Below, in pieces: positions 38,196 through 50,800 of a stretch of DNA of 63,548 bases. Position numbers and translations under genes: made by a program. The DNA is from Magnetococcales bacterium (GTDB lineage Bacteria > Pseudomonadota > Magnetococcia > Magnetococcales > UBA8363): the NCBI GenBank assembly GCA_002753515.1, contig PEAK01000019.1, positions 1-63,548 on the forward strand, given 5' to 3'. Each line of letters opens with the position of its first letter. The first letter of the stretch is position 1. The notes beneath the pieces are model-generated. The model did not search any database. It saw only the letters and a program-made list of their open reading frames with translations, and had not been told where the DNA came from.

Positions 38196-39854
38196 TTAAG
38201 ACGCTGGCTCGACAACCACTTGTTCCGTTTTAAGGGTGGCATCCAGATCGATCACCTGGTGCGCCAGCTTGGCCATGCCGGCATCGTGCGAGGCAATGAC
38301 CACCGTCCGCCCTTCGGCGACGAAACGGCGCATCATATCGACGATCAACAGCCGTCCTTCATTATCAACCCCCTCCAAAGGTTCATCCAGAATGACCAAA
38401 CGACCTTCCGCCGCCAAACCCCGCGCCAGGGCCAGGCGCCGCCGGATCCCCGGGGATAACCGTTGCCCCCCCTCCGTCAGCACCAGATCAAGGCCCTGCG
38501 GCGTTTCATTGACAAACCGCCGCAAACCAACCCGATCCACCAGATGGTTCACCGCCTCATCATCCATGTCGGGGCGCATGGTCAACAGATTATCCCGCAA
38601 ACTCGCATCCAAAAATAACGGTTCCTGGGGGACGTAGAGTATCTGCTGGTGCCACCAGTCGGGATGCAATTGATCCAGATTGTAGCCATCCACCAAAATA
38701 TGGCCTCGTTCCGGCAGCAAAACGCCAACCAATAAACGCAACAACGTCGTCTTGCCCGAACCATTTCGCCCGATAACCGCCAATACCTTACCCGGTTCCG
38801 CAGTCGCGGAAATCCCTGAAAATAGCGATCCCCTGGCCTCTGACCAGGAAAAAGCAACCTGTTTCAGTTCAACCTTGCCAACCCATTGCTGCAAAACCAC
38901 CCCATCCTGCTTCTCCAACGGCAAACGGCCAAATTGGGACAAAATTTTCAAACCTTGACGTGCTTTCGCAAGTTGGGAAACCAATTGCGCCCATTTCAGG
39001 AGGGGCGCCATGGCGCGTGCGGCAATAATGTTGGCACCAATCAACAAACCCGTATCCATCAAACCCATGTTGGCAAACTTGGCACCCACCGCAATCACCG
39101 CCACTCCCATCAAAGCGCCAATGCCTTGCGTGAGGGTTTGAATGCCTTCCTGACGATTGGTCAATCGGGTCTGGTCCCGGTGCAAACTTGCCTGTTCGGC
39201 CCACCAACGTTGCCGCAACAAGGGGGCACCGCGAAATGCCCGTACCGATTCGGCCACCGTCATCACCGATGTCGTCAACGCCCCCGCCCGCGCCGCTTTT
39301 TGCGCCAATTGCTGCGTCGGCTGCTGCAACCGCCCCTGGTGTACCAAAGTCAGCAAAAACACCACCGATAAAAACAGACTGGCGATGATGCCAATCCAAT
39401 GGTGGATCAGAAACAGGGCACCAACGAACAAGCCAACAAAAGGGAGATCCAGGAGGGCAACAACGGTAGCCGGGGTATAGGTTTTTTGCGCAGTGGCCAG
39501 ATGATTGACCAATTCCCGCTGCTCCCCGGGAGGGAGCTTGAGCAGTTCAACCAGTTTGACCCCGAGCAAACTGTTGAAAAATCCGGCAATCAACCGACCG
39601 ATGGGCGCATGGACAACACCACCCGCCAAGCTGCGACGCAACTGTCGCAACACCCATTCCGCAATGACCGCCACAATCACACCCACCGTCAGCGTCACCA
39701 GGGTGGCATCCACACCGCTGGACACATAACGATTGAGAACCTGCATGACATACAGCGACGATGCCAACCCCAGCAGGTTGATCAACAAGGAAGCAAGCAA
39801 CAATTCGATAGCCAGTATCGGCCTGGAGGCCAAAAACCGGAAGATCTCCCTCAT
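38196..39854 (-). CDS. Type I secretion ABC transporter (permease-ATPase, no C39-like domain)
   Basis: A 552-aa exporter half-transporter: six predicted TM helices in residues 1-310, then the ATPase with Walker A (VIGRNGSGKTTLLRLL), Q-loop (YVPQEPLFLD), a variant signature (LSPGIRRR instead of LSGGQ), Walker B (LVILDEP) and H-loop (VIASHD). It lacks the N-terminal C39-like domain found in LapB/HlyB, so it is closer to the PrtD type. The ATG at 39854 overlaps the TolC-gene stop (ATGA). An in-frame GTG at 39881 is possible but would overlap further. It exports the giant RTX-type protein encoded upstream in the same operon and perhaps the 4,247-aa protein. Confidence 0.93.
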   Translation of the reverse strand: MREIFRFLASRPILAIELLLASLLINLLGLASSLYVMQVLNRYVSSGVDATLVTLTVGVIVAVIAEWVLRQLRRSLAGGVVHAPIGRLIAGFFNSLLGVKLVELLKLPPGEQRELVNHLATAQKTYTPATVVALLDLPFVGLFVGALFLIHHWIGIIASLFLSVVFLLTLVHQGRLQQPTQQLAQKAARAGALTTSVMTVAESVRAFRGAPLLRQRWWAEQASLHRDQTRLTNRQEGIQTLTQGIGALMGVAVIAVGAKFANMGLMDTGLLIGANIIAARAMAPLLKWAQLVSQLAKARQGLKILSQFGRLPLEKQDGVVLQQWVGKVELKQVAFSWSEARGSLFSGISATAEPGKVLAVIGRNGSGKTTLLRLLVGVLLPERGHILVDGYNLDQLHPDWWHQQILYVPQEPLFLDASLRDNLLTMRPDMDDEAVNHLVDRVGLRRFVNETPQGLDLVLTEGGQRLSPGIRRRLALARGLAAEGRLVILDEPLEGVDNEGRLLIVDMMRRFVAEGRTVVIASHDAGMAKLAHQVIDLDATLKTEQVVVEPAS

Positions 39855-41800
39855 GGCACCGATTCGACCCGTGTCTCCCACTTCATGGAAGTACCTTGAG
39901 CAACTGTCGTTGCCGGGGTACCGCTATCAGGCTCTGGAACCCACAATGCCTCCGGTGGAATACCACGGTCTGATGTCGTTTCCACCTTGTTGGCATGAAC
40001 CGCTTGTGGCTTTGGTACAGCCCGGGAAATATTTTCAGCTTGCGGCATCATTTCATCCCGGGGGGCAACGGTTTCAACCTTCGGGGTGGATTCAACCTTC
40101 GGGGTGGTCTCCACCTTCGGAGTGGATTCAACCTTCGGAGTGGCCTCAACCTTCGGGGTGGATTCAACCTTCGGGGTGGTTTCAACCTTCGAAGTGGTTT
40201 CAGCCTTCGGAGTGGCCTCAACCTTCGGGGCGCTCACCGGTTTCAAGGCATCCCCAGCCTTTGGAAATGTCTCAACCTTCGGAAGGATATCCTCTTTGAG
40301 TGAGGATTCAGACCGAACCGCTTTCGCCTTCGCAGCTTTGTCAGACTTGGCACTCTTCCCCGTCTTCACACTCTTATCCGATGCGACCTCTTTGTCACCC
40401 TTGGTACCCTTTTCCTCCTTGGAAACCTTTTCAACCTTGGGGGCATCCGATGCCGTGGCCAAACCTTTGTGACTCCCGGAAGCAGAGTGCGTGGATGAAG
40501 GGGATGACTCAGACATTTCCTTGATGGTCAGGTGTCCCACTTCCTTCATCAGGGTGTAGGCGGCAATGGAAATGTCCGCCTCCGCCGCTGCCGCATCGCT
40601 ACGGGAATTGATCAGCGCCGTTTCCCCATTGAGCACATCCAGCAGGGACCGCTTGCCCATCTGACGCTCTTGCCTTGCCACCTCCAAAAACCGTTCCGCC
40701 AGCTCCGCCTGATTGCGCAACATGGCTGCATTGGCTTTGGCCGTTTCCAGGTTGCGCCAAGCATTGCTCACCTGCTCCCGAATCTGTACCAGGGAATCTT
40801 CCAGGCGCATACGCGCTGCCTCCTCATCCCGTTCCGCCGCTTCCAGGGCCGTCTTGCCGGTCATCCCCAGATTCAACTGATGCGTCAGTTCCACCTTGGC
40901 CAGGATTTCCCGCTGATAACCTTCGATGGCGGCTACCGAATCCTTGAACTTTTGTTCCACACTGGCATTGATCACCGGAAAGAATCGTTCCGCTTTCAAT
41001 GCTTTTTGCTTATCCGCCAAAACCTCGGCCAGGAATGCCAAACTTTTGACCTGGGGATTGTCCTCTTTCGCCTTCGCTACCGCTTCGTCCAAATCCTTGG
41101 GCAGCAAATGGCTGGGAATGCGCAAGTCCTCGGCCAGGGTGACACCCTGGATTTCCCTCTTGAATACCGCCTGAACCCGGTTGTTCACCTGGGCCAGCGC
41201 CCCCTCGGCCTGGATACGCCGTGCCTGGGCACCCGCCAGTTGTGTCTTGGCCTGCAACACATCCGTGGTATACCCCTGGCCCGCCTGCACCTTGGTGTTT
41301 TCGATCTCGGTCTGCTTTAAAATATTGGCTTCGGAGCGTTTGGCATAATCCAAAGCGGTTTCCACCCGCTTCAGATTGAGATAGGCGGTGATCGCATCCA
41401 GGAGAACCGTCTGCCGCGCCGTCTCCAAGGCTTGTTCCAGTTGATCGTACTGCAATTTCATGATGCGGACATCGGCATTGGACTTGCCGAAATCCCACAG
41501 TTTCTGCGACAACTTGATGTCCAATTCCCGGGGAAACATGTCGGTATTGGCATCCAACGGTTTGTTATCCTGACGTTCCCGGCCATAGTTGGCCGTTGTC
41601 TGCAAGTTTGGATACCAGGCGTTACCAAATACCTCCTTGATGCGATACCCGGCAGCCGCCAAATCCCGTTCCGCTGCCTTAACCTTTTCGTTACCCTCCA
41701 GAACCTTGGTCAGCACATCCGGCAAGGATTCCTCAGCATATACCCCGGAAACAAACGAAAATATAGCCAACACACTCCCAAGACAATGCAACGCCTTCAT
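39851..41800 (-). CDS. TolC-family outer-membrane channel with a ~220-aa Lys-rich repetitive tail
   Basis: A 649-aa protein. It has a signal peptide (CLGSVLAIFSFVSGVYA) and a full TolC/OEP core to about residue 428 (NAWYPNLQTTANYG; two long helical hairpin sets; TLMKEVGHL), normal for LapE/TolC. An unusual tail follows: a Ser/Lys-rich stretch (TGKSAKSDKAAKAKA), then nine 6-residue repeats of the KVESTP type and a Pro-rich end. In TolC the C-terminus faces the periplasm, so the tail should lie there. GAGG lies 5 nt before the ATG, and the giant gene ends 32 bp upstream. It provides the outer-membrane exit for the operon's exporter. The tail could bind peptidoglycan or hold a retained adhesin; both ideas are inference. 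Confidence 0.92.
   Translation of the reverse strand: MKALHCLGSVLAIFSFVSGVYAEESLPDVLTKVLEGNEKVKAAERDLAAAGYRIKEVFGNAWYPNLQTTANYGRERQDNKPLDANTDMFPRELDIKLSQKLWDFGKSNADVRIMKLQYDQLEQALETARQTVLLDAITAYLNLKRVETALDYAKRSEANILKQTEIENTKVQAGQGYTTDVLQAKTQLAGAQARRIQAEGALAQVNNRVQAVFKREIQGVTLAEDLRIPSHLLPKDLDEAVAKAKEDNPQVKSLAFLAEVLADKQKALKAERFFPVINASVEQKFKDSVAAIEGYQREILAKVELTHQLNLGMTGKTALEAAERDEEAARMRLEDSLVQIREQVSNAWRNLETAKANAAMLRNQAELAERFLEVARQERQMGKRSLLDVLNGETALINSRSDAAAAEADISIAAYTLMKEVGHLTIKEMSESSPSSTHSASGSHKGLATASDAPKVEKVSKEEKGTKGDKEVASDKSVKTGKSAKSDKAAKAKAVRSESSLKEDILPKVETFPKAGDALKPVSAPKVEATPKAETTSKVETTPKVESTPKVEATPKVESTPKVETTPKVESTPKVETVAPRDEMMPQAENISRAVPKPQAVHANKVETTSDRGIPPEALWVPEPDSGTPATTVAQGTSMKWETRVESVP
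40064..40225 (-). repeat. Nine 18-bp tandem repeats in the TolC-like gene
   Basis: The 18-bp unit (consensus ttcaaccttcggggtgga on the plus strand) is repeated nine times with few changes and encodes K-V-E-[S/T/A]-T-P. Such repeats change copy number by slippage without shifting frame, so tail length may vary between strains. Confidence 0.9.
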
Positions 41801-41832
41801 AGAAACCTCATGCCAAGATGGACAGATACCCT

Positions 41833-44800
41833 TTAGCCGCCCAACGCATGAACCGGATGGTGCAAGACGTCGTCAACGGGGGGCGCCCCGTCGAGCCAAT
41901 GGGTTGGAACATTCCCAACAGTGTCATGATCCACCTGGGAATGATCCTGTGTCGCATTCACACCAGGGTCCAGGAAAGCCATGTGATCACCATGCGTCCC
42001 AGACTTCATCAGGGAAGCCAAAGACACCACTCCCTGACCCTGTGTATCATAGCGGCCCCATGCATCCGGTCCACTCACAGAACTTTGGTCAGGATGCAAA
42101 AAGGAAGCCAGAGCTTGGTGCAGAGAAGGCCCACCCGCGACCTCCTCAGGGGATGCCCCCACCCCGCCGCCTAATTGATTGCCATGAAATAAGCCTTCAG
42201 ACGCTTGTTGTCCAGTGTTGCTCTTTGCAACGGGATAAATTCCCTGACCCGGCTGTCCCGATTCAACAACCCCATGGGAAGAGAACAAATCAGTGTAATT
42301 CGCTTCACGACCATGCAAAAGTTGACCAAATGCATCGCCCGTATGGGTAGCCCCATCCCGACCACCCGACTGCAAAGCCACCTCCGACAACTGACCATCA
42401 TGGCCATCGGTGTAGGTGAAATGCCCATTGGTCAACACTCGGTTCGACCCCTGCCAATGACCATCGGTCGTGGTGTCCAACTGAATGGAGCCAATTCCTT
42501 TCCCTGCCAGTGTCGACAATTCGTCCGCTTCGGAAATGCCATTGTGACTGGCATCTTGCCAGAGCAGCAAGTCCTTGAATACCGCATCATTGGCATTGAT
42601 CAGATGATCCTGGTTGGCATCAAATTTGGCCAATGCCTCCATCCCCGAATGAACACCCTTGAACATACGCTCCGAGAACAATTCGCTGGCATCGTTGATC
42701 ACGCCATCATGGTTCGTATCCAAAGACAAAAAGGCATCGCTCGGGTTCACCCAACCGGTGGCCTGCGGTTTTCCCGTCAGGTTCATGTCAAATTGGACCC
42801 CGTGATCCCGATCCGTCAAACCAATGCCATCGCCGTTCAAGTCCAATACCACAGGATCCACGCCAACAGAGGTGTTGATGGTAGCGTCCACCTGAACGGT
42901 AATTCCCCCTTTTTGATAGACATTATAATCGTGGCCATCAAACGGGACGGGAACGGAATTGGTCTGGGTCCAACCCAAATCAGAAAGGAACAGCGAATCC
43001 ATGGCATCGCCCTGAACACGCAGCATGTGTCCGGACCCGATCATTTGTTTGATCTCGATGCTCGTCATCTCCAGGGCATGGCCGAAATCGCCATATTGCA
43101 GGTCGATGACCTCAATATTATGGATCCGACCAGCCAGAGTGGGCGTCAGGGTCAGATTCAAGTTGCCATCGAGTCGCAGGGCATCCATGCCACCACCGCC
43201 GTCAACTCTTTGGAAGGTTGCATCGGCAATGGCCAGTACATCGTTACCCGCCCCGCCAATCAGCACGTCCGCCCCACCATTGCCCTCCAGGACATCATCA
43301 CTCGCTCCACCGTGCAGAATTTCAGCATCCGTACTCCCGCCCATGGTTTGAGCTGCCGCACCTCCCGTATTCCACTGGTTGCCAAACACAACGGTACTGG
43401 AACCGAACATTGTCCCATCAACCCCGGTTTCTTGCGCACCGAGGATCACATCATCCAAACCATCATGGTTGACATCGCCGGCTCCGCTCACCGCAATATG
43501 ACCCACGGAACCGGTTATCTGGAAACCGGCAGCAGGGTCCAAGTTGGCCAGGTCCACCTCGGCATTGAATCCCGAAGCCTTACCAAACAAAACAGTCGCC
43601 GTTCCCGAATTGGTTCCAACGATCAAGTCGGCATAGCCATCCCCATTCATGTCACCAGCCGAACTCACCGACACTCCTGTCTGATCGTAAGCCGCCGCCC
43701 CTTTGATGGCAAACCCATTGCTGCCAGCCAAGGTGGAAACATCCAACACCCCCGCAGACGTCACCCCGGCGCCAAAAACCACATAACTCTTTCCAGCGCC
43801 ATTGGGACCAGCCCCATCAGCGCCAATGATCAAGTCATCATAGCCATCACCGTTGACATCGCCGGCGCTCTTCACCGAAACACCAAAGCCATCACCGGCC
43901 ACATTGCTGCTCAGCTTGAAACCATTGCTACCGACCAAGGCAGAGACATCCAGATTGGTGGCGGCACCAAAGCCCGCCCCCTGACCAAACACCACATACG
44001 CCGCCCCGTTACCAGGGTTGTCACTCGATGTATCGGGCGCACCAACGATCAAGTCACCAATGCCATCGCCATTGAAGTCCCCAGCCCGATTCACCGAGAA
44101 CCCCAACATTTGGCCCATCGTCATACCCGATACGCGCAAACCGGTTGATGCGTCCAGACTTCCCAGACCGATCGGCATATTCTGCGTTGTCAGGGACGCA
44201 TACAGCGTTTGCGAGCCATACACCACATATGCCACCCCGGAATTGGCAACGCTACCGGTCGCATAGGGGGCACCGACCAACAGATCATCGATCCCATCGC
44301 CATTGACATCCCCAGCAGAACTGACCGAAGACCCGCTGTAATCGTCAGTGTTAACACCCGCTATGCGAAATCCAGTACCAGCACCCAGATTGAAAAGTGA
44401 CTGTGCCGAGGATTGTAGCGCCCCACTGCCAAACACAACAGAGGTTTCTCCAGACTTCAAATAATCAATCCCAGTGCTATGAGGGGAACCGATCACAACG
44501 TCATCATAACCATCACCGTTGAAATCGCCGGCGCTACCGACCGACGAACCCGCATGATCACCGTTGGAAACGCCATCCAATTGGAATCGATCATTGTTAC
44601 TCTGCATGGAAAGATCCAAATGGGAAGGAAATCCCATGGTGTTACCGTAGATCACATAAGCGGCCCCGATCTGGGAACTATTGGCACCGACACCAGGAGC
44701 ACCAATGAGGAAATCATCAATCCCATCATGGTTGAAATCGCCAGCCGCACTCACGGCGTAACCGGTCTGGTCGCCCGCAAGTGCCCCATCCACCACAAAG

Positions 44801-47800
44801 CCGGCAGTGGCAACCAGACTGGAAACCGCAACGTTGTGTTCAACCTTCATCGCTACCGAAACAGGATTCGTCGACGATGCCCCCTGGTCGTCCATGGCAA
44901 CGACATGCAATGCCCCGATATTGCTCCCCAGGACATTGGTAGGAGCTGTCCAATAGGCATTGTGTGTGGCATCCACAACATTATTGTAATAGGGTGACCA
45001 ATAATACGCATCCTGGGCACTGGTGCCAATTTTGAGGGTACCCTGATCGACTGCCGTGACCACGAATCCGGTCACTGTCCCATCCATATCCATCGCGTTG
45101 GAGTAGGACAGCATATCCTGCAAAGTGATGGTCGCCTCGGCCCCATCGCCAATCGTACCAACCGGTGCCGAAAAGTTGGTCAACGTAGGCACATCGTTAA
45201 CCGACGTGACATCCACGGTTGCCAGTTGCGGTGTCGCAGACTGTCCACCCAGATTGTCCAATGCCACAGCGTTGAAAGCGGATAGTGACCCATTGGCATT
45301 CAGATCCCCGGTCCAATAAGCGTTGTGCGTGGCATCCACCGTATCGTTCACACCTGCGACCCAAGTAGTCGCCGTTCCAGCACTCCCGCCAATCATCAGC
45401 TGACCACTTGCAACACTCTTGACCACAAACCCGGTCACTTGACCGTCCAAATCTGCGGCGTCCGAATGATTCAGGAGTCCCGACAGCGTGATGGTGGCCT
45501 GCATATCTTCATTGACCGTTGTTACTGCGCTTGGGAACCCGGTCAGTGTCGGCAAAAAGTTGTCGGCAGTCGTGACCTGAATCGTGGAATCCACCAGCAG
45601 CGTCATGGAACCCTGCGTGTATTCGTTGTAGGTGTGACCGTCGGCGTCGTTGATAGTGGCGGGCGTCCCCCAACCCGTTCCAATCGCGAGGGAGTCACTG
45701 CTATCACCCCAAACCCGCAACTCACCCCCTGCATCGGGGAGATGACCGACCATTTCAGGCGAAAGTTTCAATACATGCGAACCCGAACCCGCCATCATAT
45801 CGATGATATCAATCCCCGACAGGCGATAGCCCGATACCGCCGATATATCGAAAAAGGAAAGGCCAACCTTGAGGGTATCGATACCGGCACCCCCATCAAT
45901 CATGCTGAAACTGGTGTCAGACATTGTGAACGCATCGTTGCCATCACCACCGAACAGCATGTCGCTACCCCAGGCGGTCAACGTATCGTTGCCCCCACCC
46001 GCCATCACGATATCCTTGTCACCGCTACCCACATACTCATCATTTCCCGAGGTACCCTGATAGGTCACAGACCGTGTCACCAAATTCAAGCCAAACTCTG
46101 TGAACAAGGGCTCCAAAACCATCCCGTTGCCCAGATCCACACCCTGAACATGCCCCGCCCCACCCAGGGATTGACCACTGCTGACAACCTGGAACTGATC
46201 GCCAACCGTTGGAGTGAATCCATTGATCAGATCCACCGACACCGTCCCACCCCACACCACTTTGCCCGGGATAACGAGATGGTCATATTGGGTATTGGAT
46301 ACAGTCCCCCCCAACTCCAGATGCACCACTGCCGTGGGATCCAAAACCAGGCTCGTCCCATAATGCGCGACCGTCAACCGACCCGCGTTCCCGACACCAC
46401 CCGGTTCCAGGGTCCCCTCCGTACCCGTGACATCCACCCAAACCGTTTCGGTGGACGATGCCGTCGAACCGTTTTCCGCCTCGGTCCTCGTTGCCGTCAC
46501 AGTCAGGAAAAAATTCTCGCTGGAATCTTGTGGCGGGGTTAGCGTCAAACCACTCATTTGTGCCGCCGTCAGCAACCAAGTACCATTGCCTTGATCGATT
46601 CCTTGAGACAACGTAACCGTTGCCGGCACCCCGTACAGGGTGAATGTCGAGCTTTCAGAACCATCGGTATCGCTCGACGATGCCGTGAAACTCAAGGGGA
46701 TGGACGAGGTAGTCACCTCCCCACCCGCGTTGCGGATATTGTCCACATATGCGACCGAATCGACGCTCGTATCCCGCACATTGACCACACCCAACCCGAT
46801 GGTATACATCCCACTTGTCGGTGCCGTATAGTCAAACGTGTGGTAGCCCGAGTTGCCATAATTGCCAATCTGGGACACATCGGACAACCTTTGGAACGTT
46901 GCCGTGGCATCACCCGGAACCCAAATGGAGACAAAGGCGAAATCATTGTAGGGCAAATAATCGTTGGTCTTGAAAAGCCAATCCAGATGAACCGCCCCAC
47001 CCGCCAAAAGGGCCATATTCATTTTTATGGCCGAACCATTGGTCACGGTGCCGTCATTTGCAGTCAACCCACCTGAAGCCAAGCCCAAAAAGGTTTCAAT
47101 CTCGGACCTGCTGACACCCATATTGCTGAGCTGGACTTGCTGGGTGCCCTGGGTGGGCGTAGCGTAACCCGTGGATCCAACAACTTGAACGTTACCCAGG
47201 GTGGAAGTGGTCCCAATCCCTGTTTCAAAGCCCTGAAAGGTCAGGCTCGTCTCCAAAGACGGGAGAATCACGGGGGTATCGGCAACCGCATTCACCTCCA
47301 CATGAACCGTTCCATACCCCAAAGGCGAACCATAATACATCTCCGACCCCGAAGGCATGACAACCACGTTCAAATCAAAATCATTGGCACTGTTGCTTGG
47401 CGGGGTAATGGTCAGTCCACTGAGAATCTGCTGCGGTGTCAAGGTCCAGGATCCATACCCATTGTTCGTACCTGCGGAAAGGGTGGCTCCCGTGGGCATC
47501 CCGGAGATCATCACGTAAACATCCCCCGGTACATTGCCAGCCAAAGACGAAAGTTGCGTCTGAATCGGCGAAAAGGAAATGGGAGTGTCCTCATTGCCGG
47601 TAATGGTAAACACCAGTTGGGTCGGGGGCGTTACCGGACCCGTCGTATTGCTGGTCACGCTTTCCGCAGTGCCATGTCCATCGACGTAGGATGCCACGAC
47701 ACTGATGGTTTGACCAAGCAGGGGATCGGACAACAACAGGGTATCCCCGGTGGCACCTTCAATGGCCACGCCACCCGCCATCCATTGGTAACCAACCGTC

Positions 47801-50800
47801 CCCATGCCATCAGCATCCATCAGCGTGTTGGTCGCAGTGAGTGTTTGCCCCTCGGCAACCGTACCCTGAATGATCACCGACCCCATGGGGGCATCATTGA
47901 CATTGACCACCGTGTCGGTCGCCGCACTGCTGACCTGCCCCGGTTGACCAAAGCCGTCCGAATAAATCGCCGTCACCGTAATCTTTTTGCCCACCTCATT
48001 CTCGGTCAAAAGCAGGTGATCCCCCGTGACCCCGACGATGGTGCTGCCATCCGCCTGCCATTGGTAGCTGAAGTTCATCGGCCCCGTCTCATCGGGATCG
48101 ACAAGCGTGTTGATGACGCTCAACGTCGCATTTTGGATGGCATTACCCGCGATGGTCAGCGAACCAACCGGTATGTCATTCACCGGGGTCACCTCCAGCG
48201 TCACCGACACCGGAGTTGGCGACAGGGTGCCATTGTTATCTTGCGCCACCACGGAAAGCGCCGTGAAAATACCATGGGCATCGGGGGCTGCGGACCAATA
48301 GGCATTGTGCATCGCATCCACCGTATCGTTCGACCCCATCATCCAGGGCGTTGCCGTCCCCGGGGACGTGCCAATCAACAATTGACCCGTTGGCACACCC
48401 TGGACCACAAAACCTTGGATCGTACCATCCGCATCCATCGCATCGCCATGCAGCAACAAATCGGAAAAAGTAATCGTCGCCTGGGTATCCTCGGGAATCG
48501 TCGCAACCGACCCGGTAAAGCCAGTCAGCGTTGGCACATCATTGACCGATGTCACTTCCAAAGAGACCGATACCGGAGTCGGGGACACAGCGCCATTATT
48601 ATCCCGGGCCACCACATTCAACGCATTGAAAAGACCATGCGCACCGGGGGCCGCATTCCAATAGGCATTCTGTGTCATATCGATCGTATCATTCGATCCG
48701 GACATCCAGGGCGTTGCCGTCTCCGGGGTACCACCAATCCACAATGTACCCGTTGGTACACCCTTGACCACAAAACCTTGGATCGTCCCATCCGTATCCT
48801 TCGCATCGCCATGCAGCAACAAATCCGAAAAAGTGATCGTCGCCCGGGTATCCTCCGCAACCGTCACCACCGACCCGGTAAAGCCAGTCAGCGTTGGCAC
48901 ATCATTGACCGGTGTGACATCCAGCGACACCATCACCGGAATCGACGACACAGCGCCCGCATCATCCCGCGCCACCACGCTTAACGCCTGGAACGTACCG
49001 TGAACATTGGGGGATCCCATCCAATAGGCGCTGTGCGTGACATCCACCGTATCATTCACACCAACCATCCACGGTGTCGCCGTCTCCGGGGTACCACCAA
49101 TCAACAATGTGCCCGTTGGTACACCCTTGACGACAAAACCTTGGATCGTCCCATCCACATCTTTCGCATCACCATGCAACAACAAATCGTCAAAAGTGAT
49201 CGTCGCCTGGGTATCCTCCGCAACCGTCACCACCGACCCGTTGAAAGACGTCAGCACCGGCCCTTGATTAACCGGCGTTACTTCCGTCACATCCAGGGAC
49301 ACCATCACCGGGGTCTGCGACACTCCACCCATGTCATCCCGCGCCACAACGCTCAATGCCTGGAACGTACCGTGAACACTGGGGGATCCGTTCCAATAGG
49401 CGCTGTGCATGGCATCCACGACATCGTTCGACCCCACCATCCAAGGCGATGCCGTCTCCGGACTGGTGCCAATCATCAACTGGCCCATCGGCACACCCTT
49501 GACCACAAAACCTTGGATCGTCCCATCCACATCCTTCGCATCACTTTGCAGCAACAGATCGTCAAAAGTGATCGTCGCCTGGGTATTCCCCGGAATCGTC
49601 GCCACCGACCCGGTAAACGATGTCAGAACCGGCACATCATTAACCGGTGTCACGGCAACTTTCACCGGAACTGGAACCGCGGACTCCAAACCACCACTAT
49701 CCCGAACCACGACCGCAAACGCATCCAACAGACCATTGGCATTGAGCGCCCCAGTCCAGTAAGCATGATGCGTTGCATCCAGGATATCGTTCGTCCCGGA
49801 AACCCACGGTGTTGCTGTCTCCGGGGAGGTTCCGATCAGTAACTGACCAGAAGTCACCGAACGCACCACAACGGTATCAACAAGACTATCCACATCCGCC
49901 GCATTGCCGTGCGCCAGCAAATCAGCCAGGGTGATCGTCGCCGTGGTATCCTCGCCAACCGTGGCAACAGGCCCGGTTACAGACGTCAACGTTGGGGCCT
50001 CGTTGACATTCAATACCTTGAAAGTGAACAACGACGAATACGGATTGAGCGGCAAGTTGTCCGAAGTTGCGGTAATATCAACCTTGAGCGTTGCCTTTTG
50101 CTCATAATCCACCACCGCATTGGCATTCAAATACAAATCACTTCCCTGAATCTGGAACAATGACGCATCGTCACCGCCGGTCACCGCGAAATGGACCACA
50201 TTGGGAGATGCACCGGTGACCGTCAGTGAGGCAATCTTCAATGGACCATGCAACGTATCCGGATTTTCGTTCAACTGATCCACCGAAGAAGCCATGGCAG
50301 TAATAGGCGTGTAAGCGGGTTGACTCACCAAAAAGTGACTGATCGCCTTTTCAATGCTCACCATTTGTTCATGACCCGCACTCTTGACGATCTGGGTCAC
50401 GACCGGGCTCGCCGCAAACGCCTCCTTGGAAACCGAGAAATCAATCGACTGCGTCTTCGCTTCCTGTCGCACGGTTTCGCTGATGGAAATACCGTTGCTG
50501 GGATCGCCATCGGCATCCAAACTTTGCAAAAATCTTAGAATATTGACCGTGGTATCCGAATTCACACCACCACCCAGTTCTGCCGGGGTCACAACCTCCT
50601 GTGCCTGACTCTCCCCCAGAACCACATTGCCCAAACTGAAGATGACCTTTTCACCTTGAAGGAATTGGAACGAACCATCCGCATTCGTCAAACCGGAAAA
50701 AGTGGCCGTTTTATACGTAACACCCCCAACCGCAGAGTCCACAAAAACACCCTTGCGGATCAGCTCAGGATTAATGGTCGGTGTGCTGGTCGTCGGCGTC

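Noticed and set aside
39733-40299. Long plus-strand frame with repeated Trp-Ile-Gln-Pro units
   Set aside because: It is the antisense of the TolC-gene 18-bp repeats and has no ribosome site or plausible product.
43429-44850. Long plus-strand frames opposite the FG-GAP region
   Set aside because: They lie in the antisense of the giant gene, in which the regular codon pattern of the true frame leaves the other strands open.
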